Shown here: one piece after another, positions 49,209 through 59,983 of the stretch
Layout of the letters: every line of letters begins with the position of its first letter
How positions within the stretch are numbered: position 1 is the first letter of the stretch
Origin: Emiliania huxleyi CCMP1516
Taxonomy: Eukaryota > Haptophyta > Isochrysidales > Noelaerhabdaceae
Length of the DNA: 64,000 bases
NCBI RefSeq assembly: GCF_000372725.1
Contig: NW_005201240.1
Coordinates: forward strand, 249,337-313,336
Direction of reading: 5' to 3'
Program-made: the position numbers and the translations under genes
Notes under the pieces: model-generated
Database searches by the model: none
Seen by the model: only the letters and a program-made list of their open reading frames with translations
Told to the model about the DNA's origin: nothing

Positions 49209-50853
49209 ATGTGTGTAATGGCCGCTGGGTCCGAACGGCACGGCTTCCGCCTCCGCTCCGTCGCCTCTCGCACCGCCGAGGACGAGCGCGGCGCCGCCTT
49301 CACCGTCTACGCCCTCGCGCTCGAGGAGCGCATCTCCGACGCCGACGACACCGCCGCCGGCACCAGTGCAACGGCGTGGCGGAGGGTCGGCGGTGGGTGG
49401 GAGCGGCTGACCGAGGGCGGCAAGCTGCGCGAGTGGGTGGTGGAGCGGCGGTTCTCCGAGTTCAAGAGGCTCGACTCGCAGCTGCGCGAGCTCGCGGCCA
49501 AGCAGAGGCTGCCGCCGCCGCCGGGGCTGCCCTCCAGTCTCGAGCCTCCGGCCGAGCGCTTGACGTCGTGGCTGCCGGGCTCGCTGGGTGGCGGCGCCCT
49601 GCGGCCGGAGCTAGTGCAGGCGCGCGTCGCCGGGCTCGACGCGTACCTGCGCGCGCTGCTGCTCGCCGTCCCGCCCTCCGACCCGCTCCTCTCCGACTTT
49701 CTTCGCCCGACGGGCGGCGGCGAGGCGACGACGCCAGTCGGCCCGTACCGCGGGCACGACCCGGCCGCGCGCGCGCGCGCCGAGGAGGTGTCGCGGCGGC
49801 TCTTCGCGCCGCTGCCTCCGCTCGAGTGGGCCCTCGTCTACGGCAGCAGCGAGGAGGAGGACGAGGAGGAGGAGGAGGAGGAGGAGGGCGAGGGCGAGGG
49901 CGGGGGAGAGGGCGGAGGGGAGAGGGCGGCGGAGCCGGCGGAGGAGGAGGCAGCGCCGTCCGGCCTGACTGCCGATGCGATCGGCGGCGCGGCGCGCGAC
50001 GCGCGAGAGGGCGGCAGCGGCAGCGAGGGCGGCAGCTTTGTCTCTGCAGGTGGGTCCCCTGTCCCCTGTCCCCTGTCCCCCGTCTCCCTCTCACCTCTCA
50101 CCTCTCACCTCTCACCTCTCACTCTCACCTCTCCTTCCTCGCGCGCTGCTGCTCGCGCCTCTCCCCCGACCCGTCTCCGTCCCGCCTCGGAACCTTCTCG
50201 GAACTTTCCTGCAGGCGAGTACTCGGACGGAGGCAGCGAGCCCTAGATGCAGACGACGGATCCGTCTACTCCATATCTCCCCGTATCTCCCCAGATATCG
50301 AGGCCCCAGATGCGGACGGCGGATGCGGCTACTCCCCAAGTATCGAAGGAGCGGCCGAGTCGGACCCGGGCTCGACCGGGGCTCGGCTGCACCCTCTGTA
50401 CTCGCGGCCCCCGTACTCCCGCGGCGCTCTCTGAATCCGCTGCACGACGCCGCACTCCCGCGCCCTCGCTTCCCCCCACCTCACCGCCCTGCGCTTGCGC
50501 ACGCAGGCCGAGAGTCCTCTGACGGCGGCGCGGACGGCACCGGCGGCTCGGCGGCTGGCGCGGGCGAGGGCGGCGGCGCGGGCGGGGAGGAGGAGGCTCC
50601 CTCGTGGCGCGGCCTCCTGCTCGGCGAGCGAGTCTGGTGCCAGGGCGGAGGCTCGAGCGGAGAGGGCGGCGGCGCTGGCGGCGCGTGGGTGCCGGCGCGG
50701 GTGCTCGCGCGGCGGGTGCTGAGGGGGGAGGAGGAGGTGCGGGTACGGAGGCTCGACGAGGCGGGAGGGGAGGAGTGGCTCTCTGTGGCAAGCGCCCGGC
50801 TGCGCAGCGCCGCGGAGCACACCGCGCTCGCGCGCTCCGACCCGGGCGGGTGA
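49209..50853 (+). CDS. PX-domain protein
   Basis: Exons 49209-50049, 50215-50232 and 50507-50853 give 401 residues. The PX core is seen as VVERRFSEFKRLDSQLRELAAK, a Pro-rich PPPPGLP loop and a helical return ending LLSDFLRP. This predicts phosphoinositide binding on endosomal membranes. It is followed by a (Glu)n/Gly acidic stretch and a C-terminal ~100 residues with an SH3/Tudor-like run (GERVWCQG ... AWVPARVLARRV ... EEVRVRRL). Exon 2 is only 18 nt. Intron 1 (165 bp) is GT-AG with CTCTCACCT and CTCGGAACCTTCTC repeats. Intron 2 (274 bp) has a GC donor. If intron 2 is retained, translation stops at a TAG just inside it. The start could be 49209 or 49218. Confidence 0.75.
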
Positions 50854-53145
50854 GGTAGGAGGGCGCAAGCCATGATGTTCGAAGCCGCGCGCTTACCAAA
50901 AGGCACAGGCACATGCATGCTGTATTGGTCCAAACCCATTTCCATTAGGATTAGCGGTGTGAGCCTGTCACGACAAGACGCGAGCGCTCTTGTAGAGTCT
51001 AGTCCTCTCTCCCGCCCGCGGGAGATATATCTTGTGATATCCGCGCGGCCGGCCGCGAACGCCGGGAACGCGAGAACGGAAATCGTCTCCGGACTCCGCG
51101 CGGAAACCGGAATCCGGAAAGGGACCGAAAACACGACAGTCGACAGACGACCACACTCGTCGCCTCGTGACGACCACGGCGCGACATTATGTGAATTATG
51201 GGTTAAGACAATGAGGAAAATTAAATATTCTTGCCTCCGACGCTAGAGACAGTCACCACACGGATACATACGTCCGTGGGAGTGCCCCCCTCCCCCACCT
51301 GCCCTGCTTACACAGGATAGCATGCCCCGAGAACGGCGACATTTGGCGGGGGCAACCAGGGAAGGAGGTTCGGTTTAGTCTTTCTTTGGTCCTCTCGGGG
51401 GAATGTTTCTCTCGGCGCCCATGGCCTTCTGAGGTTTCGTACTGATGACGTCCTTCTTGGCACTTCGGGCGTCGGTGTGTGCGTATCGGTTGTGTCTAAT
51501 TCCCCCGGTAATGTGCTACGGGTATGGGTCGCCGGTTGAACGCTACCGCTAGACCATCATCTACTCAGCTTACTTCGGCCGTTGACCCCTCGATGGTCGA
51601 GTGGCTTCCGGATCGAGAATCGGCAGGTTGACCCTTATAATTTTTTCTACATCGAGCGGGCTCAATTTTGCTCTGATGCCTCCTACGGTTTTCGATCTCG
51701 GGCAGGCGCCCGGTGCGTCGGTCGTTTTTCGTCACGGGAGGTTAAGACAATGAGGAATGAGTCGGCGTGGTTTCGAATACCTATCAACAATCAACAGTGC
51801 TAGCTACTCTCCACAGAGCACAGTGGTCAGTGCTCTCATCGCACGATCGCACTGTGCCACTCACTGCACCTGCGCAATTCGACAGACACTCCCGAATACA
51901 ATACGGGTACACTGCACAAATCAGCACTACCCTCCGCTAATCACAGTGGGAGTCAGTCCATCTGCGCTCTCTCACACACCGCCTAGCATAACACTCCACC
52001 CGTCAGCTCGATCCTCTTCCTCGTCTCGCCTCCTCGCGCTAGCCCGTCCCGCTGTCCAACGCCTCCGGCAAGATGTCCAATGCACCTCTACGAGCGTCTC
52101 TGCCGTCTGGACGTCTGAGACTGAGCCTGCCATCTCCGACGTCGGCGGCCCGTGGCGCAACATCAACGTTCGAGGCATTGAAGATCTCCTCACGTCCCTG
52201 ATGCGCTCATCCACGTCAACGCGGCGAGGCTTCCCAACGGCCCAATCGCCGCGCCGCAAGGGGGCGCCCCCGCTGCCGCTCCCGCGCCCGCCGCGCCTGC
52301 CGCGCCCGCTCAAGCCGCCGCCCCGCGACGCTCAGCCCGGATTCAGCTCGCGGCGCGCCATGACCGAGCTCCACAACGAGCTCCTGTTCATTATCTCCCC
52401 TTCCTCTCTCTCCGCCCACTCGGCCGCGCTTTGACCCCTTCACTGGATCATCTTAGCGCGCAAGTCTTGCCAACAAGCAAGATCATCCTTCGCGAAGACG
52501 CAAGGTTGGACGCTTAGCCAGCCCGAGACGCCGGCGGGTAACCGGCATACCTACGCTCAGACACATTCACACTCTGCTGTTGTTGTCTACCGCATCCTCA
52601 TTCATGAAGAGAAGAAGAGAGGACTGCGGAGACAATGGGGCGACAGAGGATGATGCGACAGGAGAGAGAACTACGAGAGTGGGTGGGACGACCGCGAGAG
52701 GTGGCATGAAGGTTGCTTGGTCACACCGCCATCACCGCGCCGACGTCTCCCAGTGAGATGATGGAGAGGAGAGGACGACATTGCTTCAGCAGCGTGCACC
52801 TCGATCCTGTACCGTGTTTGTTATGACCCCCCCCCCCCCCTCCCCCTGTGAATACACCAGCGAGGGAGAGCGAGACGATCGAGGGGTCCCGTACCATGCG
52901 GAATCGACCCAATCCCAGTGCAACAGTGCGCGACAACAGTCGGGCCCCGCGGGGAGCCAAACACACACCCTCTACTTACTTTTTACTTTGCCCCCCACCG
53001 CACACCTCACAGTGCTCGGAGCCACACACAGAGAACAGGGAGAACTTGGAGGGCTCTGACGTCAACGCGCAATGGACACAGCTCTAACTAATGAACAGGG
53101 AGAACTCGGAGGGCTCTGACGTCAACGCGCTCGACTTGAGGCGAT
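50854..53145. other. 2.3-kb non-coding stretch
   Basis: GGTTAAGACAATGAGGA occurs at 51203 and 51741. The frame 51757-52434 has no family features. A ~37-bp unit (GAGGGCTCTGACGTCAACGC) is repeated at 53050 and 53110. The repeat flanking the next gene begins at about 52714. Confidence 0.45.
52714..52912. repeat. ~190-bp direct repeat, copy A
   Basis: TCACACCGCCATC through AGCGTGCACCTCGATCCTG, a C-run, and CGAGACGATCGAGGGGTCCC to GGAATCGACCC. It matches 54564-54733 in order and orientation and differs mainly in the length of the C-run. Confidence 0.85.
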
Positions 53146-54333
53146 CTACTCAGTTTGCAGCCAGCCGTTCTGGGGAAGCAGTTGGTTGCCCCACTTCGCC
53201 GGAGGAACTGACGAAGCCAGGCACACACCCTTCGAACCCGGATGCGGGTACTTTGTTTCTGCACCGTTGCAGGTCTTCCATGGGAGATTAGTCGCAGAGC
53301 ACGTGCCAGACTTGCATTGGTAACCAAACTCGCAGACCGCGTTGGAACCGTCGCCGTACTTGGCCTTGTCCTCGTTCCACGTGCATTTGCTGTTAGAGTT
53401 GCAATCCGCCTCGTCCTTGCTAGAGCACGACTGCGAAGGCTCGCAGTAGTACTGCTGGCCAGTCCCATACCACACCGCGAAGTCTCCCTTTGGACCGCTT
53501 TGGTACAGCTTCTCAATTTGGCTGCCCGACAGGCGCTCGTCGTAGCAAATGTCTTTCGAGCTTACCGGCTCCTGGCAATTGCCCGCGCCGCACACCATGG
53601 CAACGTCGCCCTTGCCCTTTGAAATGGATTTCTCTTCCCAAAAGTGGTCGTAGTTCGGTGTCCCGGGGCTTTTTGCATCGTACCATTGCGAGAAAGACGC
53701 CGCCTGAGAGCCCTCGGTGTAGGCCTGGCCGAGGCGGTAGTCGTAGTCCGTCGTCGGCAAACCGGGAGATGTTGTGTACGCCAGCTTGAGCGACGGGAAG
53801 TTGGTCTGGAGCTTCTTAAATGTTGGGGTGACCTCTTCCATGTTTCCGCCCTCCAAGTCGATTGCAAGTCCAGCGATGTTGTGCGAGTTCACATTCAAAT
53901 CCGGTCCGAATGCACCCTGTAGCTGCACTAGCCACTCAGCGCAGCAGACACTCAGCCACTTGTCGATCGACTGGGCGTTAGCAAAGAGGCGGTTGCCATC
54001 CTCCCAATGCTTTTGGTACGCGCCGGCGGCGTTGGCAACCACGGCGACCGTTGTAATGCCCTCCATGTTGTGAGGATTAGGCACCATACCACCGTTCATC
54101 AGTTCGGGGACCTGAAAGCCGGGGGCTTCCAGGTAGACAAACAGGGTCCCGTCGTCACCCGACGAAGTAGGTGAAGACGGACTTGATGGAGCCAGGCCTG
54201 GGCTTGACGGAGATGGCGCAACGCACTTGGGCGGAAAGCCTGCGCACACCTGGGACGTGCAGTCCCATTTGTGCCCGCAGGAGCATCCGTCCGCGAGAGG
54301 TGGCTTGCCGCAGGGACCAGTGACGTCCGTCAC
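53146..54333 (-). CDS. Secreted Cys-rich protein with possible TIM-barrel (GH18-like) core, partial
   Basis: A frame of 395 codons that opens at a GTG, so the first exon with the signal peptide is probably missing upstream. Order: a Cys-knot-like N-terminus (CGKPPLADGCSCGHKWDC), a Ser/Pro linker, a ~230-residue domain with IAGLAIDLEGGNMEEV, which resembles the catalytic-strand region of GH18 but lacks a full DxxDxDxE, then a Cys-rich C-terminus (CNSNSKCTWNEDKAKYGDG and more). Twelve or more Cys in the last ~120 residues suggest an extracellular protein. Chitinase activity is not established. Intronless over the called part. It lies between two direct repeats. Confidence 0.5.
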   Translation of the reverse strand: MTDVTGPCGKPPLADGCSCGHKWDCTSQVCAGFPPKCVAPSPSSPGLAPSSPSSPTSSGDDGTLFVYLEAPGFQVPELMNGGMVPNPHNMEGITTVAVVANAAGAYQKHWEDGNRLFANAQSIDKWLSVCCAEWLVQLQGAFGPDLNVNSHNIAGLAIDLEGGNMEEVTPTFKKLQTNFPSLKLAYTTSPGLPTTDYDYRLGQAYTEGSQAASFSQWYDAKSPGTPNYDHFWEEKSISKGKGDVAMVCGAGNCQEPVSSKDICYDERLSGSQIEKLYQSGPKGDFAVWYGTGQQYYCEPSQSCSSKDEADCNSNSKCTWNEDKAKYGDGSNAVCEFGYQCKSGTCSATNLPWKTCNGAETKYPHPGSKGVCLASSVPPAKWGNQLLPQNGWLQTE

Positions 54334-54803
54334 GGGCAGAGCGGTGGTTCACCCATCGAGTGATTTCTTTTTTTAGTTTCCCATAAGTAAGGTAGGTAGG
54401 TAGGTAGGTAGGTAGGGGCAGGGGGGAGGCCCCCTCCCCGCCTCAATCCCCCCCCCCCCCCCCCTCCTCACGCCCTCCCCTTCCTCTTCTTCCTCTCCGT
54501 CCCAGCTCTACTCATCCCGCAACCCCCCGGATCCTGCTGAACAAGTTCCTCTTGTAGCTCGATCGGTCACACCGCCATCGCCGTCGGGGAGAGGGGGGAC
54601 GACACTGCCTCTGCAGCGTGCACCTCGATCCTGTACCGTGTTTGTTATGACCCCCCCCGATGAACACATCAGTGAGGGAGGGCGAGACGATCGAGGGGTC
54701 CCGTACCATGCGGAATCGACCCTATCAAGTGCTCAAGTGCTCACTGGAAAATGCGTGCCGCGAGCGAAAAAAAGCCGCACCGTCGCGACGATAGCCTTCG
54801 CCG
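54334..54803. other. Intergenic with GGTA run and flanking repeat
   Basis: (GGTA)n at 54387-54415, C-runs at 54449-54464, then copy B of the direct repeat. The amino-acid permease starts at 54804. Confidence 0.5.
54564..54745. repeat. ~190-bp direct repeat, copy B
   Basis: Same block order as 52714-52912, ending with the reverse form of the GGGTCGATTCC repeat (CGGAATCGACCCTATCAAGT). Confidence 0.85.
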
Positions 54804-57800
54804 ATGCGCGGGTTGTCGCTAAGCAGCCTGCGGCTGCTGCTGGCGTTATTCAGCCTCGCGTCCGCCCATTGCCTGTGCGCCGCGACAGCGCGGAGGCCTT
54901 CCCTCCGCCGGGTGGCGGCGGCTCCCCTCGCCACGAGCGCTGCGGACGAGCAGGTCGAGGCGGAGGCGGAGGCTGACCGGTTGGTTGATGCGGCAGACCG
55001 CCTGCTGTCTGAGACGGTGGACGCGCTCCTGGGAGACACGATCGTGCTCCCTCCCGACGGGATCACCGTGCAGCCCGGCGTTATGCTCCCTCCGGACGGC
55101 TTTGAGTGGGCCACAGCGGCGGGCCAGAGCGCTGTCGAGCTGACGCAGGAGGTGATCGCGGACAAGGTGGTGGCGTTCGAGGAGGAGCTGGCGTGCTCGT
55201 CGGCGGAGCGCGCGCTCGCGCAGGACCTCGCCGCCTCGGAGGGCAGCACCACCGTCCTCGACACCGTCCTCAACATCTTCAACAACGTCGCCGGCGCGGG
55301 CGTGCTGACGCTGGCGTATGGCATGCGAGGCGTGGGGTGGGTGCCGGCGTTCGCGTCGGTGGTGTGCATCGGCGCGATCTCCGGGTACACCTTCTACCTC
55401 GTCGGCGCCGCGTGCGAGTCCGTCGGCGCCAACTCCTTCAAGGACCTCTGGGGCACCACCCTCGGGGAAGGCACAGCGTGGGTGGTCGGTGAGCAAACAC
55501 GGGCCAAGCGTACACACGTGCCCCCTCTGCTGCCCTCCCCCCCCTCCCTCCAGGGCCATGCCCTCCTCTGCTGCCCTCCCCTCCCCCCCCTCACGCCCGC
55601 CGCCCGCACCCACACACCACCCCCTCCCTCCTCCTCGCCTCCCCCTCCCACACCCCCCTTCCCGCGCGGCCCACCCAGACGGCGCAATCGTGCTCATGTG
55701 CTTCCTGTCGACGCTCATCTACTCGACCATCATCGGCGACCTCCTCGCCTCCTGTGCTACTCCTATGATCATCCTCATCCTCACCCTCATTCTCATCCGG
55801 TACCTATAGGCGACCTCTTCGCCTCCCTCCTCTCCTCCGCCTTCCCCGCCGCAGCCCCCGCCGCCGGCCGCTTCCTGCGCAGCGGCGTCCTGCTGGCGCT
55901 CACCGCCACGGTGTTCACGCCCCTCGGCCAGCACGCCCCTCGGCCACGCCCCCGTGCCCAGCCGAGGGGCCTCTCGGCAACCCTCCTCGAGCCGTCTCTG
56001 AGCCGTCTCGGAACCTTCTCCGCGCTGTCTCCTCGTCTCTGAACCTTCTCTGCGCTGTCTCGCCGTCTCTGAACCTTCTCTGAACCTTCTCTGCGCTGTC
56101 TCCTCAACAGGTGCTCACGCCCCTCTGCCTGGTCAAAGACCTGTCCCGCCTCGCCTTCACCTCGACTGTCGGCACGGGCGCTGTCCTCGCCACCGCCGCC
56201 GTCGTCATCACTCGCGCACTCGACGGTGCGAGAGCCGAGACGGCGCAACCAGACGAACCGTCCGGAGACTATCGCCGAGATTCGCCGAGATTCGCCGAGA
56301 TTCGCCGAGATTCGCCGAGATTCGCCGAGATTCGCCGAGATTCGCCGAGATTCGCCGATATTCGCCGAGATTCGCCGAGATTCGCCGAGATTCGCCGAGA
56401 TTCGCCGAGGTGCAGACCGCACAGAGAAGCTCTCTCGCTCCTGTGCCACAGCACGAGACGCCTCCGCTCCCTCATGTCTCCCCATATCTCCCCAGATCTC
56501 CCCAGATCTCCCCAGATCTCCCCAGATCTCCCCCCCCGGCAGGGTCGTACGCGCCTGGCAGCGGCTCGGCGCTGCTCGCCTCCTTGCCTGACGACCTCGC
56601 GCCTTGCTTCAAGGGCGCAAGCGCGTGGAAGGTGGGGGGTAGACGGAGAGGCGGAAACAGCACGGTCTGGCCAGTGACTTGGACAGCGGGCAGTACGGGT
56701 GGGGAGATGTGGGGAGATATGACGGAGATATGACCTGGTCACCAGGCGGTGTACGGGTGGGGTGCAAGCGAGGCGGAGAGACGGCCGCACTGGAGAGACA
56801 GACACACACACACAGAGAGAGAAGACACTCGTCATCCAGCTGGCCTTCTTGTGGAAGGTGGATGCGGCCGCGGCGACGCTCTTCTCCAACCTGGGCCTCT
56901 CCTTCCGCGCGCACTACAACGTGCCCTCCTTCTACGCGTCGCTGCGCGAGCGGTCGAAGCGACGGTGGGCAAAGTGCTGCGTCTACGCCTTCGGGCTGCT
57001 CACGGCGCTGTACGCGACGATGATGGGCACCGGGTAGCACGCGCGCTCTCCGGCGAGGCGGGAGCTGTGAACAGCGTCTCTTCACACCTCCTGCTGTGAA
57101 CAGGTACGCGCTCTTCGGCGAGGCAGCCTCCTCCAACCTGCTCAACAACTTCGCGCCCACGGACAAGCTCGCCGTCGGCGCGCGCGCTGCCACCGGCGTC
57201 TCGACCCCCGTCGGCCAACCGCTGTGAGTAGCGTCTCTTCACACCTCCTCGTGTGAGTAGGCGTCTCGATCCTCGTCGGCTACCCGCTCGCCTTCAAGGG
57301 GCTGTATGACGCGTTGCGCGGCCTCTGCATCTCCCTCGCCCCCTCGCTGCCGCGCCGGCTCGCGCGCGTCGCCCGCGCAGTCTCCTCCGAGGCGAGAGAT
57401 GGCAAAGAGAGATGCACACACACCACTCACACACCACACCCCGGCAAACCGCAATCCATGGTCGGGAGATCCATAACGCCCGATCCTCCTCCCCCCCCCC
57501 TCCCCCTCCCCCCCTCCAGGCCAACCACGCGCCTCTCGTCCTCTCGCTTCTCGGCGCCGCCACCGCTCTCGCGCTCACCCTCACCGACATCGCCGTGCCG
57601 GTCGGTATCTCTGGAGCCCTCCTCGGCGCCGCCGTCGCCTACACCTTCCGATGCATGTCCAGGACACGTCCACGACATGTCCGAGACACGTCCCGTAGGC
57701 GCCGCCGTCATCTACATCTTCCCCGCCCTGATCGACGGCGCCGCCCGCCGCCCGAGGCCGCGCCGCGTGTGGGCGACGAGACAGGGGCTGCTCCTCCTCC

Positions 57801-57850
57801 CGCTCGGGGGCTTCCTCGGCTTGTTGGGCACCTACGTCACTCTCCGCTGA
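54804..57850 (+). CDS. Amino-acid permease, AAAP/SLC38-like
   Basis: Ten exons (54804-55488, 55679-55735, 55810-55910, 56111-56225, 56543-56631, 56858-57033, 57104-57195, 57261-57391, 57520-57625, 57699-57850) join in frame to 567 residues. The N-terminus has a signal-like leader and a ~130-residue acidic region before the first membrane segment. The family opening [20 protein letters not shown], then [17 protein letters not shown] and a C-terminal [16 protein letters not shown], are at expected places, with about eleven hydrophobic segments. Introns 2, 7, 8 and 9 have GC donors; the rest are GT. Most junctions are flanked by direct repeats. Introns 6 and 7 share a ~40-bp 3' part. Location (plasma membrane, vacuole or plastid envelope) is open; the leader could be targeting. 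Confidence 0.85.
56226..56542 (+). repeat. Intron with TTCGCCGAGA decamers and CCCCAGATCT repeats
   Basis: 317-bp intron 4 of the permease. About thirteen exact or near-exact TTCGCCGAGA units (56278-56408), then a (CCCCAGATCT)n run at 56486-56530. Confidence 0.95.
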
Positions 57851-58424
57851 CTCGCGCAGTTGCGGGCGCGCGCCGCGCGCGCGGCGGGAGGAGGTCCCCC
57901 CGCTCAACACCCCGGACTTCGGCGCTCCACATGTGTTAATTTTCTACATAGTAAATGAAACAAATTTGCACGCCACATGCCGGCACGCCCCATAAATCGA
58001 TATAAAACAACGAACACACGAATAAATAATAGTGCCACAAACACGAAACAGCGCCCGTGCCCCGTCCCGCGTTGCCGCACCGCACATCGCGCGCGGTGTC
58101 AGCACAGCGTCGGGCGCGCTAGTACACAATGCACAAAACGGCCACGCTGTCGACACACTGACTCCACGACATCCCCCAGTGTGCGCTCCCGACATGCCTT
58201 GAGCCGAGAGTCGACCTCGATACCAGAGATTCCCCGCCTGTCATATCCCGCTCCCCCCCCCCAACCAGCACGTCCGTCCGTCCCCCTCTGTGTGCGTGGT
58301 GCGGCGTCACTCCTGCGGCGCGTGTGCCACCGCAGTCCCCTGGTCAGGCCACCCTCTGCCCTCTGCCCCCCTCTCCGCACCCTCGCCGGGGCTTCCTGCC
58401 CGCCGGCCCGTGCCACACCCCCCG
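57851..58424. other. Intergenic between convergent genes
   Basis: AT-rich patch at 57936-58045 with AATAAATAATAG, possibly polyadenylation-related for the permease. The rest is CG-rich. No gene called; the frame extending the monooxygenase ORF to 58099 is intron and 3' flank. Confidence 0.45.
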
Positions 58425-59983
58425 TCAGGGGTCCGACTCGTCGGCGAGGAAGGCGTCCACCTGCCGAGGAGGAGGGGAGGGGAGGGGGGAGGGGGGGAGG
58501 GGGGGGGGGGGGGGTCATTAAGACCGTGAAGGGAGGGGAAGCGGGGGAAAGGGGGAAAGGGAAAGGGAGGAAAAAGGGAAAAAGGGAAAAAGGGGGGGAA
58601 GGGGGAGGCAGACAGCAGTCCGCCTCGGAGGCAAAGTCGTAGCCTGCGCCGGGCTTCATGATGGGCAGCGTGCCGTACAGCGCCACCTGCAGCCGGATCG
58701 TCCACTCGCGCTTCAGGTTGTACCACCACGAGTCCGCCCGCAGCTGCTGCGTCTTGCCGAGCGTGTGGGATGAGCCGAGGATCGTCCGCACGCGCGGGAT
58801 GCGCAGCGCTTGGTACGAGGCTGCTGCGGCACTCAGGCTGGCGTCGGAAGGGTCGAAGGCGGCGGCGCCGACGCGGCAGTGGTGCTTGAGCAGCCTCGCC
58901 AACACCCCGACGTCTTCCATCGCCATCATCGCCCCCTGCCCGATGTAGGGCACCGGCGGGTGCGCAGCGTCTCCGAGCAGGATCACGCGCCCGGACGGCG
59001 TCGCCCACGCGTCGAGCGGCTCCCGCGCAAAGAGGCCGACCCGGATCACGTTCTCGGCGGAGCGGAGCGGCTCGACGAAGGACGCGTCCCACCCGTCCCC
59101 CTCCAGCTTGGCGGCCAGCTCGGAGCACTGCCGCAGCCCCTCATCGGCGGACAGGGCGCCCCACGCGTCGTCCGGCGTGTCTGCGGGGAAGTAGAGCTGG
59201 AAGATCTGCTCCCCGTCGCCGGTGGGGTAGTAGCAGGCGTGGTTCTTGGTCGTCGACGAGGAGGGGAAGCAGATCCCTCGCACCTTTGACGGCACCTTGG
59301 CCGCCCCCATCAGGCAAGTCACGCCCGTGAACTCTGCGCTGAGCGGCCCGACGACGGCCTCGCGCACCTTCGACTTGAGGCCGTCGGCGCCGATGACGAG
59401 GCGGGCGGTGCGGGTCGCCCCGCTGGCGAAGGCCACGTCGACCAGCCCGTCCTCCCGCGTCGTCACGCTCTCGGTGCGAGCCTTGAATGTGATTTGGACG
59501 CCGGCCGCCACGGCGGCGTCGTACAGCGCCTTTTGCAGCTTCCAGCGGCGAATGCCGATGCTCTGGAGGTCGTCCTCGTCGGTGAGCGCGCTCTCGCGCG
59601 CGCACGCAACCTCCGTCCCGTCGTGCCGCAGCCACCGCCGGTAGATGTAGTCGTAGCCCGCCTCACGCACGGCCGCGAGCAGCTCCGGAGAGATGTCGCG
59701 CAGCACGCGGAGCCCGTTGGCGTAGAGGCCGACGGCGCCGCCCGCGTTGTCAGTGAAGGCGGTCGCCTGCGGACGGGGCAAAGGCGGGGTGAGGGCCCCG
59801 AAGCCTCGCTCTGTGGGCTGGGTGGGCTTGCAAGGCGGGCTCGAGATTGCGGCGGCGGCGCCGCGCCTGCTCGTACACCTCGATGGAGGAGCCGTCGATG
59901 CCGCAGTGCTTCTGTAGCGCGAGCGCAAGCGTCAGGCCGCCGATGCCGGCGCCGGCGATGAGCACCGTGGCTGGTGTTTCCAT
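58425..59983 (-). CDS. FAD-dependent monooxygenase (salicylate-hydroxylase / zeaxanthin-epoxidase type)
   Basis: Exons 59983-59867, 59766-58624 and 58460-58425 give 431 residues. The dinucleotide fold opens GAGIGGLTLALAL; the DG motif is RLVIGADGLKSKVRE; the GD motif is LLGDAAHPPVPYIGQGAMMAMEDV. All three are diagnostic of class A flavoprotein monooxygen­ases. Intron 1 (100 bp) has a GC donor and restores VYEQA-TAFTDNAGG. Intron 2 (163 bp) has a GC donor, a long purine-rich run, and a 12-codon last exon ending DESDP. Substrate unknown; no plastid leader is seen at the ATG, which argues against the plastid xanthophyll enzyme. Poly-G runs at 58492-58514 may hide sequencing error. Confidence 0.88.

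Noticed and set aside
51480..51570. tRNA-like minus-strand stretch containing TGGTCTAGCGGTAGCG
   Set aside because: It looks like an A box, but no matching B box or cloverleaf pairing could be built downstream.
58099..58424. Extension of the monooxygenase frame to 58099
   Set aside because: It reads through a purine-rich intron. The spliced model ends cleanly at 58425 with a family-like tail.
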